In this document: positions 52,087 through 61,700 of the stretch, in pieces | Numbering within the stretch: position 1 is the first letter of the stretch | Layout: each line of letters starts with the position of its first letter | Source of the DNA: Hymenoscyphus infarciens | Lineage: Eukaryota; Ascomycota; Leotiomycetes; Helotiales; Helotiaceae | Length of the DNA: 64,000 nt | NCBI GenBank assembly: GCA_001414345.1 | Contig: LLCB01000260.1 | Span: 17,970-81,969 of the forward strand | Direction of reading: 5' to 3' | Notes under the pieces: model-generated | The model's input: the letters and a program-made list of their open reading frames with translations, nothing else | What the model was told of the DNA's origin: nothing | Databases searched by the model: none | Position numbers and translations under genes: made by a program

Positions 52087-52753
52087 GTTAATAGTTTAGA
52101 CCTAGGCGTCTCGCAAAAGTAGACTATTAACCACTTACTCTAAGAGCGCTTTATATACACTATATAGTAAAAATACTATAGAAGCCTATACTAATAGAAA
52201 AGGAGCTTCTAATCTACTAGTTAATAGTTTAGAAAGTAGGGTTTTAGTAGAATAGATATTTTAGATATATATAAGACGTAGTAGAGCGGGAGTAATACTT
52301 TAAAAGTTAAGTATAATATAATACTATCTTTTACTTTATACTTTATAGATAAAGTAATTAGTATTTAAATAATTAATATCTCTATTTATCTTTTAAAATA
52401 AAGCTCTTTTAGAGAAGTAGTATTAATAAAGAGCTATCGCCGGCTCTAAGGTTAGAGTATATAAGTAGCTTCTTATAAGTCGTATTTATATATATTTATT
52501 ACTTTAGATCGTAATAGCACTACTAAAAAGAGTCTAATTTAAATGATTTTAAGTATATTAGATACGTAATTACCTACTCTTTAGATATATATAGATTAGT
52601 ATATAGTAGAGTAGTATCGTTTTAATAGATTATATATAAAAGAGAGTATATATAAATAGGTGGTTTTAGAGTAGAGTTAGAGCTAAGACTTAGCGCTCTT
52701 AGTATAGAGCTAGAGCCGAATCGAGGCTAGCGTTAGAGGCCTAAACTATTAAC
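52087..52753. mobile_element. Possible inverted-repeat element
   Basis: GTTAATAGTTTAGACCT at 52087 is matched in inverted form by AGGCCTAAACTATTAAC ending at 52753. The 667-bp interior is AT-rich with some CpG-containing islands (GGCGTCTCGC, TAGAGCCGAATCGAGG). No convincing target duplication is visible and further partial copies of TTAATAGTTTAG lie inside, so this could be coincidental or part of a larger degraded element. Confidence 0.35.
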
Positions 52754-52784
52754 CGCGCTGTCTTATATTCTACTTCTTAAGATA

Positions 52785-53677
52785 ATAATATTTCTCTTCT
52801 TAATAAGCGAATTTAGTAGTAAATTAATAATACTATAAGTGGCTTTAAATTCGTTAAATTAGATAAATCTTCTCTAAAGTTATATACTTTTACTAATAGA
52901 TTATTTTCTAATAATAAGAACTTATTATTATAAATTAGTTATATTATTATACTTATAGATAAGAATAATAATATTAATATTTTATATTAGTCTTTAACTA
53001 AGTATAAGAGAGTTACTTATAGTATTTTAGTATTAGAATTATATATAATAAGCTCTAGATTTAATACTATAGCTTTAATTAAGTTAACTTAAAAATATTC
53101 TAGGATTTAAGATTCTACTTATACTATATACTAACTCGAAGTCTATTTATAAATATATAGCTAAATTAGATATAAATAAAGAGAAGCGACTAATAATTAA
53201 TATTATATTTATAAGAGATATATAAGTTATAAGAAATTAATAAGATTAAATAGATTAATAGTAAGAGTAACTCTATAGATACTATAACTAAAAAGAGTTA
53301 CTATAATATCTTATAAAAGTTAATTAATGTAAATAAGCTAGATATTAAGCTTATAAAATAGATAGAACAGAATAAGAGATTATAGAGAATTGAAAGAAAG
53401 CCTCTTTATTAGCTAAGAATAGAGAATAGAGAGCTCTAATTAGTTAGATTAGATATAAGATTCTTAATAATTTTACGTAACTCCGACTTTTTAAAGAGAT
53501 ACTAGTATTAATATACTTAAGAATAAGTAACTACTTAGATTAGTATACGTAGAAATATATAACCTTCTTACTTAAAAGACTATTTAGATAGGTATTATAG
53601 TTAGCTTTACTTAGTATATATAAACGAATATATAACTCTTTTTATATCGCTTTTATAACTATAAGTTATAATAATAC
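52785..53677 (+). mobile_element. Truncated copia copy (RNase H end plus 3' LTR)
   Basis: The segment from TCTTAAGATAATAATAT onward aligns with 10304-11219 of the full copia element: the same TTCTTAATAAGCGAATTTA, CTTCTCTAAAGTTATATAC and AAGTATAAGAGAGTTACTTA blocks in order. It ends with an LTR at about 53506-53677. It carries many extra C-to-T/G-to-A changes relative to the full copy, so it is more heavily RIPped. The 5' part of the element is missing. Confidence 0.88.
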
Positions 53678-53921
53678 ATAAGATTAAGATATTAAACATA
53701 ATAATATATGAAGAAAAGATTAAGATATTAAATATAAGAGAAATTAAATATGTAAAATTTAATTTCATAATTTAATATAAAGCTCTATTTTATCTTCTTC
53801 TTTTCTTATTATTAAATAATATTTCTATTATATAAAAAAATGAGTAGAAGTTTTCAGGTTTTTAAAGAAGATCTCTAATATAAAAGAACACTTAAAACGT
53901 TTTCAATTTCCAACTCCCTCT
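53678..53921. other. AT-rich 3' flank of the kinesin gene
   Basis: Short AT-rich spacer between the copia LTR and the kinesin stop codon. A duplicated segment AAGATTAAGATATTAAA occurs twice at about 53682-53730. It presumably contains the kinesin 3' UTR. Confidence 0.5.
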
Positions 53922-56078
53922 TCATTTCCGAGTACTGCCCCGTGGTAGAGCTCCTCGAGAAGATAGACCACCTCTCGCACCTGTAGCCTTTCCTCTTGTA
54001 CTCACAACAGCTGCAGCTGCAGGTTTCGCTGGCATCGTTGTGTTACGCTCTTCTTCACCTCCCGCGCCTACAAACTTTGTGACGATATTCTTCGCTGGCT
54101 TTTTCTGCGTAACGCTGCTTACCAAACTGCCAAAGTTCATCGTATGAATCGATTCCTCCAGCTCGCCAATACTAGCTGCTTGGATAAACAGTACTTTACC
54201 ACTTGTGAACCCGTCTCTGAGCAATTTTGTAAGCTGCTTCTCTCGGAATGGCACAAGTTTTCTTTCTTCGCTCATGGCATTGAGCACGCCTTTCAATGCT
54301 GCAAGGTCGGAATTGATAGCTCTTGTTTCCGTCTTGCGGTCATTGCCGTCTTTCATAGATTCGGAACCAGCGAGATCGACAAATGTGATTGCGGAGCGGG
54401 TCGTTGTGATGGCTCCAGATGCTTCAGTCCTTGATGCTTGAACCTGGAAGGACAAGAACATGTGGGAGCGCGAAGAGGTATCATTCTTTTGGGTTTGGCC
54501 GGATCTCCGATTCTTATTTACTCTCTCTATAATTCCTCTAGCTGACGTAACATTGTCGACACTTTCCGTTTTTGCTGGCAGTATCTCTTCGCGGATAGGC
54601 CACATACCACCGGGCCCATCCAAGGGTTTCAGTGCATCTCGCCCTCCAGCGAGATCATATATCTTGTCTTCATATACTTCCACAAAACGGCCATGGACGC
54701 TGTATTCTGTTCCGTAGGATTTTTCAAGTTGAGTGAAGATTTGTTCGAGGGCCATGTCGAGCATCGCACTCATGGTGTATGTCTTCCCGGAGCCGGTTTG
54801 TCCATAGGCAAGGACGGTAATGTCGTAGCCCTGAAGGGCAGCCTCTAGGATTTCACTGAGGTCGCGGAACACGGTGGGGTTATCATCTTCGGGGCCAAAA
54901 ATACGATCGAAATTGAACTCGTGATTTTTACCCCACTTGTTGACGATTTCAACCTTGTCGCCGCCACGGATCTCGATGTTTTGTCTTGGGCGATCACCTT
55001 GTGGAGGTCGAATGCGTAACCATGAGCGGAAACTACCTTTGCTCTCGATGAGTTGTAGCTTGAGTTTCTTGACATGGGTCTCCAATTCTTCCTGTCGAAT
55101 CATGTACGATTCCTTCTCAGACGTCAGTCGCGTCTCCATGAAGATCTTTTCATTGGAGAGGTCTTCAAAGGCCGTTTGAAGTTTTGCCATCTTCTTTGTA
55201 GCCTGGTCAATATCCTGGTCTCCCTTGAGACCTTTCTTCTGCAGTATCTCTTTTACTTTGGCCAGCTCGTCTTCAAGTGCTGAGTTTTTCGACTGCAAAT
55301 TCAAGAGCTCGTCACTCTCTGCGGTACTGTCCTTGACCCTCATACTTTGGATCTTGGATGCATCCAGGGGTGGACTCGTTGAACGTATGGCCTCTCTGGC
55401 GGCCTTTGTTTCCCGTTTACTCTCCTTCAGCTCTCTTTCGAGATTTCTAATCTTCTCGTTTTTGTCTATCGTTTCCACGGCCATTTTATTATTTCTTTCC
55501 TGTACAGCATCGAACGTTGCTTTTCTTTCTTCGAGGTCGCTTTGCAGCTGGGCTATAAGGACATTTTGATCCCGCGCTTGGGCGTGAGAGTGATTCTCCC
55601 GGGCGCGCAGCTCGTGAACCACCTTTTTCAGTACTCTATTGTCCTCGGTGAGTTGATCATTTTCATCGGCGAGAGTTCTGACGATTTCGTTTTGTACGTC
55701 CATTTTCATCTGTATTCCCTTGAATTCTTGCTCGAGCTCCTCCGTGAATTCCACTGACTGGGTCGATGATATCGATTGTTTTCTTAAATCTGAAATTGCA
55801 GATGTGATTCTGTGCTTGATGCTCTCCAAATCATTCGCTCTGTTTAGCCCTTCTATTCGAGCTGTGATCATCACCTCTGATCCACTTTGTTTAGACGTAT
55901 TATCTTCTTCATTTGGCTGGACCTCGGGAACCGTCTCATCGAATTCTTGCTCCTTTTTCCCTATCGAATTGAGGAATTCTATGTCTTCTTCTGTCGCAAT
56001 TCGGTCTTGCTCACGAGAACTAGAGGACTTGGCATTTCTGCCAATGAAACCCCTAAAGAAACCTTTCTTTTCAGACAT
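53922..56078 (-). CDS. Divergent kinesin-14-like motor protein
   Basis: An intronless 718-aa protein; an in-frame ATG at 56150 would add 24 residues. After an acidic N-terminus, about 95-345 is a long coiled coil. The motor is C-terminal (about 347-660), as in kinesin-14. It has 'AYGQTGSGKTYTM' (P-loop, from residue 424), 'NDTSSRSH' (switch I) and 'DLAGSE' (switch II, 568). The neck-motor junction reads 'KGSFRSWLRIRPP', where kinesin-14s normally have KGNIRV..R.RP, so the conserved Asn of the neck is Ser. Other motor segments also diverge: 'NSDLAALKGVLNAM' and 'VPFREKQLTKLLRDGF'. A 50-residue basic Gly/Arg-rich tail follows the motor. Kinesin-14s are usually minus-end motors of spindle and cytoplasmic microtubules. 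The gene stands alone between RIPped repeats yet is fully open. Confidence 0.9.
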   Translation of the reverse strand: MSEKKGFFRGFIGRNAKSSSSREQDRIATEEDIEFLNSIGKKEQEFDETVPEVQPNEEDNTSKQSGSEVMITARIEGLNRANDLESIKHRITSAISDLRKQSISSTQSVEFTEELEQEFKGIQMKMDVQNEIVRTLADENDQLTEDNRVLKKVVHELRARENHSHAQARDQNVLIAQLQSDLEERKATFDAVQERNNKMAVETIDKNEKIRNLERELKESKRETKAAREAIRSTSPPLDASKIQSMRVKDSTAESDELLNLQSKNSALEDELAKVKEILQKKGLKGDQDIDQATKKMAKLQTAFEDLSNEKIFMETRLTSEKESYMIRQEELETHVKKLKLQLIESKGSFRSWLRIRPPQGDRPRQNIEIRGGDKVEIVNKWGKNHEFNFDRIFGPEDDNPTVFRDLSEILEAALQGYDITVLAYGQTGSGKTYTMSAMLDMALEQIFTQLEKSYGTEYSVHGRFVEVYEDKIYDLAGGRDALKPLDGPGGMWPIREEILPAKTESVDNVTSARGIIERVNKNRRSGQTQKNDTSSRSHMFLSFQVQASRTEASGAITTTRSAITFVDLAGSESMKDGNDRKTETRAINSDLAALKGVLNAMSEERKLVPFREKQLTKLLRDGFTSGKVLFIQAASIGELEESIHTMNFGSLVSSVTQKKPAKNIVTKFVGAGGEEERNTTMPAKPAAAAVVSTRGKATGARGGLSSRGALPRGSTRK

Positions 56079-56150
56079 GATGCAAATTGATGAGATGTAT
56101 GAACGTTTGTTGAGCTCAATAATTTGGGAATACGAGGAACCAGCGAGCAT

Positions 56151-56560
56151 GGGGTTGAACGATAGTCATTATAATTAACGTGTGGACTCTCTTTGAAAAG
56201 ATTTCTTTGTTTTCTAACGGAGAACGTGTTACTCTAAGTGGAAATATTCTTGTCCCTTTGTTTTTTGAAAAGTAACAAAGCCTGACCGACAAAAGCAGTA
56301 TAATACTATAACCAAGTGCTTCGGCAATACTCGGCAAGGTTCTGCTTTGTTCTCTATAGTCGCTTAATTTGGAACACAAGAGGAAAGAGATAAAGAAGAG
56401 AAGTAGATATCAGATATAAGCAGTGTTTTAGCTTTCCCCGCCTTGGTCAGCCTAGCACTCCAGAGAGGATAGGCTACCCCCCCCCTATTAGGAGAGGAGA
56501 GGATAGGCTAATTTCACTTATAGACTAGGCTGAATTAGGTAGGAGAGGAAAGGAAGACTA
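56151..56560. promoter_or_regulatory. Upstream region of the kinesin gene
   Basis: About 300 bp of normal composition upstream of the kinesin start codons, passing into AT-rich DNA at about 56450. A GGAGAGGATAGGCTA motif is duplicated here (around 56464 and 56501). No other gene is present. Confidence 0.45.
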
Positions 56561-59500
56561 AAAGAGAGAGCTAGGTAAGAAGAGGTACTAGAGAGAATAG
56601 AAAGTATTAAAATAAGTAAAAAGTAATAAAAAGTACTAATATTATAAACTAATTTAAGAAGTATTAAAAATAATAATATTATTAAAGCTACTAAAAGACA
56701 AGATATTATATCTAAATTATATATTATTCTAGTAGATTAATAATAACTTAATTCTCTTTATTCTACTACTTATCTTCTAAGTCCTTTTCTCGCTACTTCT
56801 CTTATAACTTTTAGTTTTTAATAATCTATACTCAAAGGTACTAAGTTACCTCTATTATATTAAGATAAAGACGATTCCTTTACTCTATAATAAGTACTTT
56901 AGCTTAAGAGAATACTCTCTTATAATTACTACTTATTATAAGAATTAAGACTATATCTAATCCTAATTAAGTAAGGTAATATATAGCTTTTAACTTAAGT
57001 ATATAATACTAATATTAAAGTAAACTTTTATATATATTAAGATAGAAGAGCTTTTAGTAGAACTATGTATTAAGATGATTATCTTCTATAGAGTCGTATA
57101 TTATAACTATATCTATATCTCTCTTAAAGTTGTCTAGTAATCGAGCTCTTTTACTTCTAATATTATTATCTTAAGATATTATAAGATTTTTATATTCTAT
57201 CTAAACTTCTCTAATATAGCTATTAGCGTATAATACTTATAAATCTAGATAGTTTATATCTTTCTATTAACTTATATCTCTCTACTTATACTAAAACTAC
57301 TTAAACTTTATCTTAAAAGTCACTATAATTAAAATATAATATACTAGAGTATTCTTAGTTTTAAGAAAGTATTTATTAATCTTTATTAAGTGATTATTAA
57401 AGTACTAATAAATATAATCTTTATTATCTTCTATTCTAAATTCGTTTTATATATTATATATACTAATTTATCTAAGATAATAAGATAACTAGAAACTATA
57501 CTTTAATTAGTAGTATAGACTATTTAATACTCTATATATATATTATAAAGTTATAAAAAGATTTTAGAATTTATATAACTTCTTTAAAAGTATTCTAATT
57601 ACTAGAGATAAGAATATTATAAGATAATTAAGTATTATAATTATCTTATTATTATTTAGCTTAGGTAGCTTTTATCTTATAATTACTTCTATAGATAGTA
57701 CTAGAGTTATATAAGTAAAATAAGTTAATTTAGCTTTATACTTATAAAGTATACTAGATTATAGAATAAAAGGAATTCTACTAAGTAGTATTATCTCTTA
57801 TTAATTATAAGTAGTTATAAGACTTCTTAAAAGCTATAGAGTCGTTCTTTATAGCTTAGAATTATTAGTACTATTAGAGTAAATTTATAATATAATATCT
57901 AATATTATAGAGCTTACTAATAGAGCTACGCTTTTACTAAGTATTTAGCTTTTTAATTAAATCAGAATTTAATCTAGTACTATTACTTTCTACTTTAAAA
58001 GTATTAAATTTAGCTTTATAAAGAAAGGCTTTTATCTTAAGATTTATAATATATCTAAGGTATTATAAACATTATACCTTTTGCTATTTAAGAGTAAGAT
58101 AAGATAAGAATCTCTTAGTAATAATATCTAAATAAGTATTATTATTTAGTATATTATTAGTTATAAACTAGCTTACTTTAAACTTTATATTATACTATTT
58201 AATAACCTATATAACTAACTCTACTTAATTCTCTTCTATATAAGTGCTTTTATATTATTAGATTATAATAAGAGTCTTAAAGTAATATTTAAAGTTAGTT
58301 AAAAAGTATTAACTTTTAAGACTTAGAAGTCTATAAAACTAGAACTTTCTAGTTAAGCTTATAGTTTATTTTATTAATAACTACTATACTTATTTATAAT
58401 ATTTTTATATTATTAAATAGCCTTAGTTTAAAGCTATTTAGAAGTAGAAAAACATTATAAAGAAGTATAGTAGTTATTAAGAAAATAAACTATTAGTTTT
58501 AAACTAGTTTATAATATTTTAAGAATACTAAGACCTATTATCTAGCTAGGATTAGAGTCTATATATACTCTAATATCTTAAACTTAAGCTATATTATATA
58601 ATTAAATTTATATTAATAATACTATTAAAGTAATACCTTTTTAAATATTTAAGTAGTATATTATAAAAGCTACTTAGATTTTAAAAAAGAATTAAATTAG
58701 TATAGTAGATAATAAGAAAATAATATTAATAGAAGAAAAAGGCTTATATATATAAGACTAGGAATAATACTACTTACTAACTAGTTTCTTCTACTTTTAT
58801 TAATATAGTATACTACTACTTCTATTAGTATAAGATAATTAAATAATATTTAGAGATTAAAAGAGAAGTATATCTTACTAGTATAGTCGATAGTATTTGT
58901 AATATTATACTACTACGATATATTATTAGAAACCCACTTTAATACGTACTATTTATACTATTTAAATATTACGATATCTAATAATATTATCTTTTATATT
59001 ATTAGTATTTTAATCGATATTATGATAATATCGTAGTATTACTAAGCCTAAATATTTAAGCTTTTTATCTTAGATTTTAACTTTACTTCTTTTTAGTCTT
59101 ATCTTTTAAAACTATATAGTATAATACATAGTATAGAAAATATAGTATTAAATAGCTAGAATTATAGATCTATTTAAATAGAGTATTTTAAAAAAAGAAT
59201 TATATAAATAGCTCTTAAACTAACCTAAGTAATATAAAGTAATAAATATAGCCTATATAAGATAGATTTTTAGATATATTTCTATTAATACTAAGTACTA
59301 ATTTAATAATAATAACGTTAGATTAAAAGTTATAATATAATAGATTAGTATATTAAATTTGTTAAATTTTACCTTTTAATTATATATAAAGATTAACTAA
59401 ATCAATGTTTAAAAAATTTAGATTTTATACTACTTTAGCTAAAATTTATATATATTTCTATAAAACGATTTTATTTATTTAAATAAGGTCTTATATACTT

Positions 59501-59950
59501 AATTTTTATTTAATTAATACGTATATAAGCTTAAAAGAAAGCCCTAAATTAGGGCTTTCTAATAATATAATTAAAACTTAACTCTATAGCGTAGATAATT
59601 TTTAATTATATCTTAAAGATAATAGACTTTAGATATTTAATTTAGCTTTAACACACGTTCTAGTACGTTATACTATAATTAGTTAAAATATACTCTAATT
59701 ATTTATAGATTAAAGAGGATTAATTATATTTACTTTAGATGTAAAAAAGGTTCTTAAAAGGCTCTCTCTTTCCTTCTAAAAAGTCTTCTATCTTTATCCT
59801 TTATATCTATCTTAAAAAGTTACTTTATAATTATTATCTACCTCTTTTTAGTACCGGTTACTAAAAAATTATAACTTCTACTACTACTATCGACACTTTA
59901 AAAGTTTAATAACTTTAGTCTCTCTAATTACTTCTATGATTTTATTCTTT
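56561..59950. repeat. RIP-saturated AT-rich region
   Basis: AT-rich DNA lacking CpA/TpG. No open frames and no element family I can name. A 23-bp perfect palindrome lies at 59537-59559. TACTACTACGATAT near 58910 and ATATCGTAGTATTAC near 59030 are inverted relative to each other, hinting at a small foldback element. Confidence 0.65.
59537..59559. repeat. Perfect palindrome with 11-bp arms
   Basis: GAAAGCCCTAA, one central A, then TTAGGGCTTTC. In such mutated DNA a perfect GC-containing palindrome is unusual. It contains CCCTAA and TTAGGG head to head. Confidence 0.85.
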
Positions 59951-60299
59951 ATTTATTACCTCTATATCTTACTTTTTACTAATTTACTATATCCTCTTAG
60001 ATATTAAGCTCTTAGTCTTACGTTCTTCTAGAATTACTATTAATATTACCTATTTTATTCTATTTAAGTACTTTAAGCTCTTAAGAGGACTCTTTTAAAA
60101 CTAAGCTAGTAGTAACTAATATAAGTACGCTTTATTTAGATCTATAAGAAGTGTTCTAAATCTTAAAAAAGCCTACTAAAAGACTTCGAACTAGCTATGT
60201 TTAGCTCTATATAATCGACGAGAATTATAAGATAGTTTATATATAAGAAACTCTTAAATCTAATAATATAATTAGCTTATTAATTTCTTAGCGATAAAT

Positions 60300-61700
60300 C
60301 TACTAGCTACTAGGAGTAGTATTATAAGTACTATACTAAGAGATATACTATAAATAGTAGTACTAAAATTATAGCTACTCATCTTCTTAAAGATTATAGA
60401 ATTAATATTAAAACCCTATACTAAAAGGCTACTAAAAAGAGATAAATTAGTATTAAAAAAGCTATGAATATAGCTTACTAAAACTCTTAAAAAAGGCGTA
60501 AGATTATATATATAATCTATCTTAACTTTAATAATAAGTACTTAGCTATTAATCTTAATACTTTAAAGGTTTTATTTATAAACCTTATTACCTCTTATAA
60601 CCTTTCTATATACTTTATTAAATATAAGGCCTTTTATATTCTTATTTAATATCTTAATAACCTTAGAAGCGATATTCTATTTAAAGTATACTTTATACTA
60701 TATAACTAGGTTAAGTAATAATACTAGGACGGTTTTGCTAAAATAAAGTATTATTTATTAAGATTCTAGTCTAAAATATATATATCTAATAATAGGTAGA
60801 GGTTAGATAATAGTCTTTCTATTCTAGGATATATAGTCTATAGAGTTAACGAGTTTAGTAACCTAGTAGAAGTAATACTTAGTATGAAATAAATTAAAAG
60901 GTCTTATATAGGTGAAAATATAGTACTCTTTTTACTTAAAATACTCTAAGATTATAGTATATAAAAACACTTCTAAAAATCCTAAATAAATACTTATTAC
61001 TTTTAATAGATATATTTAATAAAATTAGCTACTTTCTTATAAATAATATATCTAATAATAATGTTATACTTTACTAAGTTGCTTTAGTACTAGGTAAAAG
61101 TAATATAAGAGGCTAGGCTAAGTACTACTAAATTCGATATATATACTATATACTCTATCTTACTACTAGAGATATAGCCTCTAAAAAGTATATAGATTTT
61201 AAGCTTAAGATAAACTAATTAGAAGACACTTACTTCTAGAACCCTTTATAGAGGTTTAAAGTTTATAATATCTTTAAATACCTCTTTAACTTTATAAAAA
61301 AGATATATATAAGTATAGTATTATATAACGAATTTAAGAAGTTAACTAAGAGTCTTATTATACTCTAAGCTAATAAAATATACTAGATATTCTAGTATAG
61401 GAGTATTTAAAGAGTAATTACTTTAAAGCTTAAGATTAAGTACTTTTAGAATATATATAAGTTTAACTTTAATAATATAATTACTACTTATAATTAGTCT
61501 AAACTCGGTTTAGTAAGTATAGTACTACTTTTACTTCTTAATCTCTTACTAATTTAATTAGATAAGGCTCTTTTTTAGCTCTTTTAAGCACTTCTTATTA
61601 GCGCTTAAGAATATGTCTAGAACTCTTAATAAAACGATCTTAATAATAGACTTTATTCTCTCTCTTTTTAAAAAGGCTTAAAAGAAGTATATTAATAATC
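60300..61700 (+). mobile_element. RIP-inactivated hAT-family transposase relic
   Basis: Read on the plus strand, with stops at former Gln/Trp positions, the sequence follows the hAT transposase layout. About 60540-60660 encodes 'FINLITSYNLSIYFI', like the 'NNLSFR.VE' block. At about 60790-60960 'ILGYIVY' and 'KRSYIGENI' match the '.ILGVVAH' and 'KGSHSGENI' blocks. At about 61040 'NNISNNN' matches 'DNASNND', and at about 61370 an 'N.I.QIFQ' segment corresponds to 'DN.TRWNS'. All frames are broken by TAA/TAG, so it is inactive. The outer limits and terminal inverted repeats were not found; the dimerisation domain is not recognisable. Confidence 0.65.
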
